64,000 nucleotides of DNA from Paraphysoderma sedebokerense (Eukaryota > Blastocladiomycota > Physodermatomycetes > Physodermatales > Physodermataceae): contig JAHLJZ010000024.1 in NCBI GenBank assembly GCA_025602915.1, forward strand, positions 62,001-126,000. Direction: 5' to 3'. The notes beneath the pieces were generated by a model. It was not told where the DNA came from and ran no database searches. It saw only the letters and a list, made by a program, of their open reading frames with translations. A program made the position numbers and the translations under genes. This document shows positions 47,501 through 60,500 of this stretch, in pieces (the first letter of the stretch is position 1; each line of letters starts with the position of its first letter).

Positions 47501-47619
47501 ACGACGTTATTCCTCAACTCCAAATCCGATGGGAATGGTGTTTGGAATGCCGCAGGCGAGGAAAATTGAATCTCTGGCCTCAATGTTTGATCAGGATTCC
47601 TGCTCGGATGATTGGGCAT
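44540..47619 (-). CDS. Cyclic-nucleotide-gated channel (HCN/CNG-like)
   Basis: Voltage-sensor-type channel with a C-terminal cyclic-nucleotide-binding domain. The N-terminal 250 residues are disordered (Ser/Pro/Asp). Then come YLYKTPTCKFWGFTDAIIC (S1), YFLIDLLLLIDVLLNLHRP (S2-S3 region), an Arg-rich S4 (LLLVRFLRTRRSTTRF), S5 (LLKNMIVFVYLAHVNSCIF), a pore with an unclear exon join (see findings) and S6 (IYFAIFEILIGAICYGSIF, then GNIAAII). After a C-linker the binding domain has FKQGDSGNEMYFLREGSVD, GAFFGEIALFEDCRRTATA (phosphate-binding cassette with the conserved Glu and Arg) and LSKEDFNAILSHHP, then a coiled tail. About eight exons. Similar channels act in zoospore signalling of blastoclad fungi. 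Confidence 0.87.
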
Positions 47620-47978
47620 GGTATAACCCCTGAATAATGCTGATGTGAAAGTGGTCAGTGAAACCAGCGAGGACTATCGCACGTAATGAAAAAGTTCAAC
47701 AAAAATAGGTTGGAGGTAACAACGGAAATAAGTACCTATACTGAGAGCTCAGCTGATTTCCAGGAGGTTAACAGAGCGCTTCTATATCCGATTAGATGTA
47801 TGTTAAGTGTGTATAAAGTTGGGTGAAAAAAAGTTTTGCTAATTCCAACTGTCCCACAGCCGATCGGCTGTAGATCTAACGCGAGGATGTCGACAGAATC
47901 ACAGATCCTCGTCGAGTTGCCGGCACTTTGCTTCTAGAGATACATACAAAAGATTCAATTTTATTCCTGCAAACCGAT
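47620..47978 (-). other. Intergenic, channel start to glucosidase II stop
   Basis: About 360 nt between two minus-strand genes; nothing recognised. Confidence 0.45.
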
Positions 47979-50900
47979 TTATGCATTAACAAAAATTTCC
48001 CATTCTAAGTCAGTCAGCTTAATTCCCGGTTCCTTCACAACAACCGAAGTAGCTTCTTCTCCATCGCCTATGCTTGGTGTCTCCACGACAAATTCGCAAT
48101 CCTTCTCCCACTTTCCATTCTCCACGGAAACTTTACCGCCACTAAGAGAGTATCTTTTCCTAACAACAGTGCTGATAGACTTGGGACGTCCGGCAATTCC
48201 TAAAATTTTCAATCTTTCCACACGGACGGTATTAAACTTCGTCAAAAATTGAAATTGTGTGGATGAATCCAAGCTAATATCTTTGGACTCCGAGATGATG
48301 ACATCTCTCAATTTAGCTGCCACATCAGAACTGCTTGACTTCTTTCCTTCCAATCTGACTTGACTGCCGGTAAGTTTGCCATTTTGCATTGCCATTCGGA
48401 TATAAGCATAGCCTCCTTTAAGGAAATCATAACCCAATCCATCATCAAAGTAAAGTTCGCCAGATGCCGATCCAGCTGAATCTACTGCAACGATAAGACT
48501 TATTGGATCGGCGAGCCCGACTGAAGATGACCTCCTAACGCGTTCCCGTAAGGTGACAATTGAACCCGATCGAAGGTAGTGAGGTAGTTTGGTGATGGGA
48601 GAACGGACGGAATGATGTCCAGGAGTAAAACGTCGTAGCGTATCTAGGTCGAACCAAGCCTAATATAATTTTTAGTCAAGATGGTAATTCCGGAATGCAT
48701 AAGAAAAAAACGCAAATACATACCTCGTTTCCAGGGAGGTACACTTCAATTTTATCTTGACTGGGTTGAACCACCGGCTTGACCAAGATAGCACTGCCCA
48801 ACATGTATGCGTCTTCAAGTGCCCAAGTTCTTTCATCTTGAGGAAATTCGAACATGAGCGGCCTCATTATTGCATTGCCATTCCACCAAGAATCAAAGAA
48901 AACAGTATAAATAGTGGGCAAATACATGTAGCGTCGGCGAATAGCATCCCGAATATAGGTCGTGTATGGTTCACCAAAAATCCAAGGCTCACGACGTAAC
49001 GTGTCAATGTGAGCATGTCCACGGAAGAAGGGTTGGAAGGAAGCCGCCTGGTACCATCTGACAGCAAGTTCTGCTGGGGGATTTCCAAAGAACCCACCGA
49101 CATCAGCTACAAATGAACTGTTAATCATCGCTTCGGCATGGTCAAATAAAACTAACGCAATTAGAAATTATGATGAACATTTCGTTCAGTGAGGACGTAC
49201 CTCCAGCAAAATCAATTCCAGCCACTGTTAAGGACAGAAGCATAGGTGTTGCAGCCGCCAAATGATCCCATTTGGCCATATTATCTCCTGTCCAGATGGG
49301 ACCATACCTTTGAGTTCCAACGAAAAATGCTCGAGACAAAACGAATGGTCTCCTTTGATTGTTGGACCGTGCTAAATGACCTTCATGCGAAGCTCGGTGT
49401 TGAAGCATCCCATATAAATTGTGAACGTCTCTGTGTTCCCAATCGCCTGCGTGAAGGTTATCTTTTGGCATAGTGATTTCAGGTCCAGAGAAGACGGATG
49501 GCTAGATATCAATTGTTGTTAACCACAAGTCTGCCAGTAACATAAGAAAAAAGCTATGTACCTCATTCATATCATTCCAAGTGTAGAGATCCAAGGTCGA
49601 ACCTTTGTATGTATCAAGCTTGAATTTTGAGGCCCACCACTCTCTGGCTTTATCACTCAAAAAATCAACCCAATGAGAGTTTCCGGGCCAGCACCATCCT
49701 CTGTAATCGTATCCAGCGGCGTCTTTTACAAAGTGTTTTTCTGTAGAGGCTTCGCTGCTGATATAATATCCAGTATCATCCTTGATGTGTGGATCAATAA
49801 TCGTAACCATTTTGCGCCCTTTACGGGTGAGATTTGCTTGCATAACCTCCGGCTCTCCAAACTTTGATGAGTCCCAAGTGAAATACCGTTTACCATCGGT
49901 GTGTTCGATGTCCAACCATAGGACGTCGTATGGTATATCGAAGCGATCAAAATTGCCATCTACCTCCGACACGTCGTCAGTATTAAGATAATTCCAACGG
50001 CATTGATGATAAGCAACGGAGAAGAGTGGTGGAAGGTATGAAGTTCCCGAAAGCGCCATATATTGCCGATGCACTTGGGCCGGAGCAGGACCCAGAAACA
50101 CGAAGAAATCTAAATCATTAGACTCACTAATCCAATGCGTCTTCGTAGTCGTCTCGGTTGAAGAAGACCCAGGCAGTATTTTTGAAAGAAGTGAACTCTA
50201 CATTTCACAATTAGTCACTAATGAGCTGACGTTGGAAAAAAAGGTTACACGAATTACTTTTGCCGATGACCTTTCGACATCTACCCATGTTTCGGAAGGA
50301 TTAAGCCAAAGCAAACCAACGGATCGGTCCCCTTTATGCGCCATTACAAATGGGACAGACCCATATAGTGCCATCTCGGATTCCAGTATGTATTCGAATA
50401 CATCGAGGTTATAGAGCCGATATGGTTCCGAGTGAGGTGCTCCATCCCCCCTTTGTAAAAGGAACCATTTAGAGACTTGCCTACTTACTTATCGAAGAAA
50501 TAAGGTACTCACTTTGTAGATTTAAGGTTGAAATCATCAGCGTGTTCTGGAATACCATAAATATGAGAGAAGCCAGGAAAAGTGAAGTCCATGGCAACGG
50601 CAGTGGGCCCTAACAGTTAAGAAGTACGGTTTCAATTTACTTGAAGTGTTTTCAATGGTGCCATATAGATTACTCACCTCTTGGTTTTGAATCTGTCCAA
50701 CCCTTGAAAGTCTCCTCCCATGCCCCGTCGTCATCGATTTTGTCCAGCTCGGTTTTTTCACCCTCTTTCGCCGTGTCGGTTGCACCTTCTTCCGAAGATT
50801 CAGGTTTCTTTCGCTGCTCTTCGAATCGTAGATACCCTCTCTCGTTTACTGTTAGAACATGAACACCGTCAACCTCAAAATCCAGTTTAAATGGATCGTA

Positions 50901-51389
50901 GGTTATGGTGACTGTGCTATTTTTAGGCTCCGCGAACCGCAATGTGACGGACTTTTCGTTGTCAGAAAGCTTCGTGAAAGATTTTTGAGTCGGAGAGTTG
51001 GCGTTCATCACAATGGAGTCAACGATATTCAATCTTGGTTTAAGTGGATTCTTTTCAGAAATCTTGACACGAACGGTTCCTTCATTCATTCCAGAAAGCT
51101 CGAAAGACAGGTCCACTTTGCGTAAACTGTTAGTTATGGTGCCACGAACAACACCATTAGCCTGTTCGAAGGACATTGAAGACTTTTGAAGAGTGTAAGG
51201 TGATTTCATAGAGTTCTTCGTGACATACTCGGCGTAGGCTCGACTGCGACGGTAGAAACTACTTTGCGATGACGATTTGAAATCCTCTTTCTTGACTGCC
51301 ATTGCTGGGGTGAAGAAAGAGAAAAGGATGACGGAAACAAGGACGGCTATATACACCGTCCGCATAGCTGACTTCGACATGACTGGCAT
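47979..51389 (-). CDS. ROT2: ER glucosidase II catalytic (alpha) subunit, GH31
   Basis: Trims the inner two glucoses of N-glycans in the ER. The start at 51389 ([16 protein letters not shown]) gives a signal peptide ending near [12 protein letters not shown]. The N-terminal GH31 sandwich follows ([35 protein letters not shown]), with an acidic Lys/Glu linker. Next come [76 protein letters not shown] and LYTWNDMNE with the catalytic Asp. Then [13 protein letters not shown] supplies the acid/base Asp, with [19 protein letters not shown] and [19 protein letters not shown]; the C-terminal beta region ends LEWEIFVNA. About six exons. No key residue seems missing. Confidence 0.95.
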
Positions 51390-51949
51390 AGTTACCACTC
51401 GGTTATAGCACGAGAAACATCAAAGTTTGAATGGGATGTGGTGATGCAATATTTGTTGTCAAAACAAAGTCATGACGCGAATACTGCCAGTGAACAGAGA
51501 GGGAACGGGTGAACCAACTGACTAAGGCGAAGTTGCCCATGGAATTATGTATTTCAATTGCAATGATTAAGTCTATTTGGATTGATCCATAAGAATACAT
51601 GGGGAAACATAGAGTCTAATCTGTCATCATTCTCAGCACAAACTGTTGCTCGACATCCAACACACTACCCCTTACATCTGCTAAATCTCGCATATGGTGT
51701 CGGTCAATTTTGAGTGCATGCAGTTGACTTTACAGTTATCTGAGAAAGGAGAACATTTATTTCTAAATGAACCCTATTGATACTTAAATGTTTTGTGGTA
51801 TAATTCGCCCACTCTTCTGCTTCTCTTAGGTTTGCACATTTGCTGTCGTTTCTGGTGAATCGAAATATGTTTGAAACAACGTATCCAAGATCTTTTCGGG
51901 TTACACGGCTTTCATAAATAACAAACGTACCTTAATCGTTGCTTGATTC
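51390..51949. other. Intergenic, upstream of glucosidase II
   Basis: About 560 nt, promoter of glucosidase II and 3' flank of the next minus-strand gene. No gene supported. Confidence 0.45.
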
Positions 51950-53922
51950 CTATATATTAGGTTCCTGTCCTTCTGGAATCAAGGCGGCCTAGAGGAAAGG
52001 AAAGTTCAAGACATCATAGGAGTTTACTTGTTAGAACAATCTGTTCAGTACCTGCTTTCGTCGCAACCGTCTTGGATTTTCATCAACTGGGTAATATGTG
52101 AGATTAATCTGCTGACGATGCACACAATCATACGGATAGCCATGTAGCAATCGATTCGATTTGGTGAGAAGGATTGGACATCGCGTCAGAAAGACTTGTT
52201 CCTACCTTTCCCGATTTCGAACCACACAATGATCCTGATTCTCCCGGTTTTGTGATATCAGTTTTTTTGAACGGATATCTGGCATTAATCACAGGAGGAG
52301 TGTGACTACCCATAAGCTGTGGTGTATCAGCGAAAGCGAATTCAATATTCTGGTTTTGTGGAGGCGACCTCGTTTGTTTGACAATCGTGTGATGCGAGGG
52401 CATATCAGGAGAGTGGGCTGCCAACAACGACGGTCTCTCATTACTTGATTGGGTTAATGGTGCTTTCTTATTTGTTTGCTCGTCCTTAAATCAATAACAG
52501 AAAATACGGACAATCAGTACAATTCTCCGTCTTCGATATATATATCAAGGAATACAAGTAGCATACCTTAGCCATCACTTCTGCAATGGTCCTTAGTGAG
52601 AAATTCGAGATGTCAGTCTTCCGGTAGCCGAAATTTTGAGCGTTGATATTTGCTTTATCTCGGGATTTCGCGTCCCCGGTGAGGAACAATTCTTCAAAAA
52701 TGTTGTCGGAACAAACAAATTGATTGAGTGTGAATGTACCCAAATGCTACACATACCACCTCCTTTCAACTGTTTGTTGGTCGGGACTTCCTCTTGGGAA
52801 GACTGATGTATACGAGAGGGTTGTCTCGTATGTCGCTCGAAGGGAAAGAAATCCGTTTTCGGTTCAGCAACCCGGCTTCTGGATGGTTTCTTTACTTCAA
52901 AAAGCTGCTGACGCTCAATTTGTCCTTGTGGTGACATTAGACCGGAATCTCATGGCAAAATAGCATTACTTTGAAACATGGATAATAATAAATACCGATT
53001 CCATCCTTTAATGGTAGTTTATTATTATGACCACCATTCTTCCCATCTCGTGGCATCTGAAGGCAGGAATCTGCCGCCATCATTATTTCTTTGACTCCGA
53101 CAGGATTCTGGTTTCGTTCTCTTCCCCTCTTTTCGCGCCCAATCGAACCTAAATTCAATTCAGAAGTCATCCATTAATGAAATTTGATGAAATCTCGAAT
53201 CGAACTGACGAATATGAGTGAAGGATGTATTCACTCACATCTCGTATAAGAACGGACGACACCATGGTTCCATCTAGGTTAATTGTAACACCTAGTGTCG
53301 GCGTTCTTGCAGCCGTAGACGACGACAGCCCAGCTGGAACCGCAACTGATTGATCAGTGTTTGTACAATCCAAGGATTGAATATCCATTCAACGCGAATT
53401 AAACCGTATGATTTGTAAATGAGACAATTGATGGCAAATGTCGTCAGCAAGTACAGGGGGGTCCGTTTTTTGGGAATATAAAAAGGATTTTTGTGATACC
53501 CGTATGGGCAAAATACGAAAGTGATTTACCAAAGTTTGGATTGTGCGGCGAGATGATGGAAAGACTCCGGACCATCAACCTAAGAAGATATCACCAGCTG
53601 ACTATAAATGAAAGTACACACCTCGATTTTCCGGTGCTTTTGTCAGTGCTGGTTTATATTTGAACTGTTCTGTGCTTCGTTGTCCTATCAATAAATTGGA
53701 AGTTTCCGGATTGACTGTCTCAATTGCGTTTTTGGCGTTATAACTTATTGCTCTTCGATGATCTCGATCTGCATTATTCACTTGCTTTTGGATATGATAC
53801 GGGTCAATAGGTGACATATTGTGATGAAACAGATCGCTCATGATTGATTTCCACTTCGAGGATTCCGCCGGATGCGAGGGTGCAATTGTCGAAACGATGT
53901 TCGCGTGAAGATCCGAGTTCAA
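51950..53922 (-). CDS. Hypothetical multi-exon protein
   Basis: Several short exons join with canonical introns. From 53388: MDIQSLDCTNTDQSVAVPA, GVTINLDGTMVSSVLIRDV, then SSIGREKRGRERNQNPVGV, GIGQIERQQLFEVKKPSRS, ELFLTGDAKSRDKANINAQ, FGYRKTDISNFSLRTIAEV, a Ser/Pro/Gln-rich exon (52225-52484), and at the end DENPRRLRRKQ spliced to AALIPEGQEPNI-stop at 51950. A separate upstream exon (53602-53922, MNSDLHANIVSTIAPSHPA) probably belongs here, but I could not join it cleanly. The protein is hydrophilic and mostly disordered, with one more ordered patch (GVTINLDG...LIRDV). I recognise no family. The exon model is tentative. Confidence 0.5.
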
Positions 53923-54080
53923 ATTCTTAATATGTCACTCGACGCCACTCTGATCTCCAGGGGTTCAAATATATTTTCTGGCAATCCATGCAAACAAAGG
54001 TCAAAATAAATAATAAACACAATATACAACTGCCGAATTAATAGGGGTACACTATTTCATTAGGCAATGATATTCTTTGC

Positions 54081-57074
54081 TCAGTCATCATCAGTGGCAA
54101 TGCTTTGATATTTTCCCATCAAAGAGTGACCTGCACCTTCCTCATCCGAGTCTTCGTCCCCATCAGTTTTCACGTTTGAATCCGAGCTTTTAGGTGTCAA
54201 GTTTTGAGTGCGCTAAGACGAAAAGCACATGAAATAGAAAAGATGAATGGTATTACGATTATTTGGATTTTTAACCTCCCCAAAACACCAAAAACGCTTA
54301 CCGAGTCTTGATATTCTTTCTTCTTCTGAGCCAAGTAGTTCGTGGCACTGCTCCAAAGCATAGCTGTCTTTTGCTTTGCTTTTTCCACATTAGCTTGGAT
54401 CGCTTCTGACGTTCCCGGAGGTATCCGACTCCCGATACCCGGACCAGGTGTCGGAGACCCTTTCGTGGCTGTATGATCAGCAGCTCTCATGTTATCCTTT
54501 TCTGGAGAACCTTCGACAGACTTCTTGGCTTGTTCTTGTTTATAATTTTCATACTCGGCCTTGAGATTACCTATTCTCATGTCAAATGGCAGAAATGCAT
54601 AAAATTGAGTTTCTTGTCCTGTGTTGAAACCCGTATAAGTTTTAAAAACACATACCGACGATGACCTTCATCTTTTCTGATCCAGTAACATAGGCAGCAG
54701 ACAATTGTTGTTGTAGCTTCTCTTTCTTTTCGTCGAGATGCATTTCAGAGATTCGACTGTTTTGAATCAATTTCAATACCTGTCAACGATGCAATTCTCC
54801 GCGCTTGTTATGAAACACAGAAAACGTACTCTTGCAGGCGCGATTGCACTTGCGCAATGGTAGTGTGCCCAGTACAAGGATGCCTTGGGAGAAGAAGTGA
54901 ATATACAATAAGGCTTCATGAATTCAATGGCTCTTTCATACCCAGGTTCGATTATTTCGGTAAGATCACCACTGACTTTTTCTGTCCAAATTTTGTAATT
55001 CTTTGTTTCTTTCCAAGTGGCGACCCATGTCGTACCGAACTCGGCTAAAAGAGACTGCTTCGACTGTGCGGAATTAGGATCTTCTGGCTACAATTCGAAT
55101 CCATAATTACCAATGAATGCTTTCTAAACATGAAGAAAGACAAGGAGTATCGAATAGCTTACTGGAACTCCCATCATTTCCGGTTCATTACAGAATGCCA
55201 CAGTCGAAACAAGCGAGAGCAAATACGATTCAAAGCGAGAGCGTACATATTGATCGCTACCCTCCCAATCAACAGTCGGAGTAGCCGGAGATCCCATAGA
55301 AGAGACCAGACCTAAGAGAAAGAAATAGGGTCGTTTGTTTGAGTGGAGTCTATTGGTTACATTCTTAGAAAGCGAAGGCATAGCCCACCATCAGCCTGCA
55401 TCGGTGTCAAAATATGATTGACTGCTTTCACTGTATCATCGATAAACTTCTTGTCTGGTGCCGTCAGACGAACCAATTCTGCCAAAGCAGGATTCAGCAC
55501 TTCTAAGGTCCCCGAATCAACCTAAAGGGAGATCAGCTGAAATAATCAACTTTGCAAAGTAACATCCGGAAAAACTTCTACATTTACGACAACGTCCACT
55601 CCGCATCCTCGATTGGTCGTGTAGACACTGTTTGTGCTGCCGAAAACGTATGATTTCGTTTCTGGCGATTGTAAGACATCAATCTGTTGTAAAGGCAGAT
55701 ACGGCTGGAAAATGGTGCCCTGTTAAGCAATGATGGATTAGCTTACTGAATTTGGCAAAAAATAAAGCAAATGTAAATGCTTATACCTTTCCAAAGACTT
55801 GTAAAGGGAAACCAGCTTTCTTGAAGAGATCTGCCTTTGATACTATAGAGTTTGATTTCAGTGAATAGGGATTCGCAAGTTTGAGATCAGCGCTAACTCG
55901 GACGATTTGTGACTGCGGGTGTTCTTGAAACTCCAATTTCGGATGACCTGCATCATCGAGGTGCATCATCAATTCTATCCAAATTCTTAGTCAGTACCGC
56001 AAAGGCAGCGTCTGTCCACGCATGAAAACGGACGAGATTACCTGGCATCAGGGATATCAAAGCGTACTGAGTTGTCGCGAGAGTATCGATATCTGTGCTG
56101 TGGAAGAAAACCTACAACAAAGCGTCATATTTAGATAAGCATATCTTTGTTGTTAGTATGGTAATCTTACTTTTTTTTCCAGCAACAACAATTTCATCAG
56201 AGTAAGGGATTTTGAGCGAAATCGGTGAACAAAATCTTGCACCGAGATTCCTAAATGGGAAGCCAATTATGGCAGATTAGAGATAAAAACCAAGCCACTA
56301 CGTCTTCCGGGTGTCGAAATATACTCACCGACGTTCAAAATCTCATCGGTGAGTTTAACTGTAGCTTTCAGGTTTTCGAACATTTCCTTTTGAAAAATAA
56401 AGTTATCTCTTGGGAATAACTTAAGAAGACGTGATTACGACGAGAAACAAACCACAATTATGCCTTTGTTACTAAAATCCTTTTGATTGAAGAATGCTTC
56501 AGTGGTAATGACAAGTTTGTCCTTGATTGCCCCAAAGACGGGCTCTGTTGACAACACTACGATTGCTTTCTGTACTCTTGAACGAGTAATATCGGCCGTT
56601 TTGTTGATAAGTTCCTGAATTCATTCGCATGAGCATATGTACGAATTTCTGTCTGGTTAGCTCCTTCAAACGATTACACACCTTAGCGTCTATCTGACGG
56701 TAACAGGACGAAGCTAGATACAAAAAAGAAGGGAATGAACCAAAGTACAGGAGTAATATAAATCTATGAGTTATAATTTCTTACAAAATTAGCAAAATTA
56801 ACAACGACGTAATACCAAAGACAGTTGATTGAGCAAATTCCCATTTTTGCACGGGAGGGAGGTGGAAAGAATTGAACGAGACATCCTTGAGATGAGCACC
56901 GTCGGGGAGAGCCTGAAATGGGAGGAAGGACCACTCTTCAGGCAAATCAATCTTTTCTGCGGCCTTTTCAGAGGAAGTGAGGGTGTCAGGGAGAGGAGGG
57001 TAAGCCCAGTCGACGATAGGGCCGAGGGTGTGGTGAAAAGAAGCGATGAGGACGTGGGTGATTGGGGAGGACAT
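54081..57074 (-). CDS. AVL9: AVL9 late-secretory-pathway protein
   Basis: DENN-related protein needed in yeast for exit of exocytic cargo from the Golgi. It starts MSSPITHVLIASFHHTLGP, then LPEEWSFLPFQALPDGAHL and WEFAQSTVFGIT. Human AVL9 has HIVVVGFHHKKG, LPEEWKYLPFLALPDGAHN and GATVFGISCYRQIEAK. Next come SCYRQIDAKVCNRLKELTR, later TLEVLNPALAELVRLTAPD, GSDQYVRSRFESYLLSLVS, AEFGTTWVATWKETKNYKI, LTEIIEPGHPCTGHTTI (human AEINPNHPFQGQYSV, joined across an intron near 54866-54958) and a Ser/Asp-rich tail ending KYQSIATDDD. At least twelve exons. Divergent with ODAD2, with a 515-nt shared upstream region. Confidence 0.9.
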
Positions 57075-57589
57075 TTGATATCCGGGTGGCAGGTGAGGAT
57101 GGAAGGAGCTGAGATGGAAGTGAGATGTATCTATCTCTGTGTGCTAGTGTAGATGTGAATGTGGATAAGATGCGGTGTCGTGGAGAGGAGGAGGAAGGAG
57201 GCAAAGCAAACCAGCGCAGGAGGAGCACGGCTGCCCCACCGAGACGACATCCCCAGACAACATCGCAGGGCAGCGACGGCAGCTCACGCCAGCACAACCT
57301 CCGCAGGGGACATCACAGCAGCGGCGGATACATGTGCACATATGTTCCTTGCTGGTGTGTACATGTATCGACACCCTGTGTGTACATGTGTATGCAGATT
57401 GGAGTGCGGAGTGTGGATCAATACTGAATTGAAAGAGGGAACGCGAAACCGCGTTGCTTCATGATCAGCATTCCCTCTTCCTCGTCCATCCCCGTCATCC
57501 TCCGCTCCTATCCACCATCCCCCTCCCAATCTCTCCCTCCCCGCTGTCATCCTCGCCCCGCATCTTTGTTTACCTTCCTACAACAGAGG
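57075..57589. promoter_or_regulatory. Divergent promoter region (AVL9 / ODAD2)
   Basis: 515 nt, GC-richer than its surroundings. Contains TGTGTACATGT twice, about 30 nt apart (57355-57396), and purine-rich tracts (57175-57200). Arg/Cys-rich open frames on both strands here are composition artefacts. I looked for an RFX X-box, as in animal cilia genes, and found no convincing full site. Confidence 0.5.
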
Positions 57590-60500
57590 ATGAGTCTCAA
57601 CCCTCCTGCTGAAAACGAGGTATCATTGCAAATCCTCCTCTTCTCCCCCGCATCCAAATTCATCTGTGACTAACAATCCTGAAAAAAATAGCAGCTCAAG
57701 GAAACTCTGGCAAGACTACAGTCCGAAAATGAACGTCTAAAGGCCAAAATCGCAAAATTAGAGACCCTATCAATTGAAAAGGTTAAATCAGACTTGTTCA
57801 CGCTTCAGTGTCTGGCAGGAAAGGACTCAAAACACGCTTTGCGATCCATTGATTGGGATACGGGTGCGTCTGATTTCCTAATTTCCGTTAATTTTTATTC
57901 ATAGATATGGGTATAAAGGTCTCACTCTGATCTGTTTATGCAATGTAGATTACACGTTTGCGAATGGATGGAGATCGCCACCGTGGCGTCATCAATTCGG
58001 AGAATTGGGATATCTTGTCGTGAAAATCTTTGACGGAGATAAATTGTTCATCACTGCAAGTCAAAAAGGATATTTCAAAAATAAAGGTTACAAAGTGGAT
58101 GGTAAAGGTATGTTCGAATTCTCGATAATGCTGGTTTCTCCATTTTGAGTTTGGCACTCAACTTCATCGTACACCGACGCATGTCTTGGTTTTGTCATCG
58201 GTTAGGGGGCGATGCAATCAATTATGAGCAAGTTGGAGAACTTTATCCTTCGCTTGTCGAATTGATCCGCGCACACAGCAAACATTTTGCTGATGTGGTG
58301 GACAAACCGTTTGGAGAACGCTCGGTAGAAGAGGATGAACCGCTCAGCCCTATTTCTCCTGGAGGGGATGCGACTCAGAGATCTGAAAAAGACAGAGAGG
58401 TGAGTGCCAAATGGGATGGTTCAGAGTGCTACGAATGAATCTTTATATATGCGACATTGCAGGACAATAATCACGATTCAGAAGCGGAAGATAAGACAAC
58501 CTCGACAAGACATGAAAATAGAAAATTTGAATCGCCTACAAAAAGGTAAACGATCTTTAATCGTCTTCATTAAACGACGAATCTATCTGCAATAAGTTGA
58601 AGCTGATTCTCATAACTGATATGATTTTGATTAGGACTGCAAATACGGTTAAAACCAAAGTTGAACCATCTTTTAAATGGAAGTGCGTTTCAATCCGCTT
58701 AGGTAGCTTTCAGTCTCCTTTTGACTAGTACTCACCTCAGTTTACTAGGCAAATAACGCCAGAAGACGTTTCAGGACCCACTGATAAGAATAAGAGGAAA
58801 AATATTAACAAGGAGCAGCAAACAAAGGTTTCTTTCCATGGTGTACCACTCCATTTCATAGAGGTGTAACATAACATTTTCAATCCTCTTACAGTCTCAT
58901 TCCCGACCAGATGGTGGGCGCAGATCACGCAGCCATCGAACAACTGATGATGAAGATGAATCTGACACCCAATCAGGTAATACCGTTATCTTAGTTGTTC
59001 GTAGTTTTTTTCTAAAACCCCATTCCACCATTAGAGCTATCATCAGAGGAAGATACACAAGACAAAAGACAAGAGAGCTGTAAGTTAAAACAACACGACT
59101 GCACACTTTTGAGTCTACACAACAAGTTAGCTGAATCAAAATTGTCTTATAGCTGATCCGATACCGGAACAATGGCAGATTCAAAAATTGGTGAAATATC
59201 TAAAAGCTGGAAATCAAACCGCAACTATCATCGCCATCTGTTCTGTCCGTGATTTTGATCTTCTAATTGGTGGGATATTACCCGACTTCTCGGTGTCGTG
59301 CGCTTGATACTCATTCAATTCAAATTTCATTTCTGATTTTTAGAATCCAATCAACTCGCAATTCGTAATGTAGGCGGTCTAGAAATTTTGATCAATTTAT
59401 TGGACACGGATGATTCCAGATGTAAAATTGGTTCTTTAAAAATTTTAAATGATATATCTCAGAATGGTATCCACTCATTTCATTGCAAGACATTGCGGAT
59501 TGTGACTAAATTTTGGTGTACGTTTCAGCACAAATTCGCCACTCGATCGCAGAATTAGGAGGGATGCAACCATTAGTTGAATTGTTGGGAGACAGTCGGG
59601 ACGAAATCAAGTGCCTGGCAGCGGAGACCATTGCCCATTGTGCCAAAAACGGTAGAGTAGAGTGGCTTACAAAACATTGTTGGGGTTTTGGCTGTACTGA
59701 TGTAAAATTCTTCTTTACGCCAATATCAGCTGCGAATAGAAGGTCGGTGCGAAAATACGGGGGAATTAAAAAGTTAGTGAGACTACTGAAATCCGATAGG
59801 GAGAGGGTAGCGATAAGTGGTGCATCAGCCTTATGTAGTTGCAGCAAAAGCGGTTCGTGAACATTTCCACTCTTTGTTACTCAAATGGTCTGTCAAATCC
59901 GACTGCAGCGTATATCTGATTTTTCCTTCGTCAGGCAGGAACAAGGAAGCCATTCGAGCGGCAGGTTCTATTCCGCTATTGGCAGAGCTCTTAAAATCTC
60001 AAAACGAAAAGATGCTGATTCCTGTAGTTGGGATTTTGCAGGAATGCGCTTCCGATGGTTGCCATCACTTTTTCGGGCCCTTTTACCTTGAAGTATGCTT
60101 AACTGATGAGTCTTCTATGTAGAGCAATATCGCATCGCGATACGATCTTCAGGAATGATAAAATTTTTAGTCGAAAATCTTTCCAGTAAAAGTGAAGAGT
60201 TGCAAACGCATTGTGCCAGCGCCATATTCAAATGCGCAGAAGATGGTATGGCCGCATATTCATTCATCTATGTTATTCGCTACTGATAATGTTATGTCGA
60301 AATGCAATCTAGACGAAGCTCGCAAATTTGTCCGACAGTATGAAGGGCTCATGCCGTTGGTGAGTCTACTCGAGATATCAGGCAATAAAGATCTTCTGGT
60401 GGCTGCTACCGGTGCCGTATGGAAGTGTGCACAGAATCGTAAGTCTACCATCTCATCGCCTTTTGCCAGAAATTGAAAAGTAAACACTCTCATTTTTTTT

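Noticed and set aside
57125-57550. Several 70-100 codon Arg/Cys-rich frames on both strands
   Set aside because: They lie in a GC-rich divergent promoter, overlap in every frame and resemble nothing; composition artefacts.
57075-57589. RFX X-box for a ciliary gene
   Set aside because: Only half-site-like words (such as GTTGC near 57454) are present, without a proper inverted partner.
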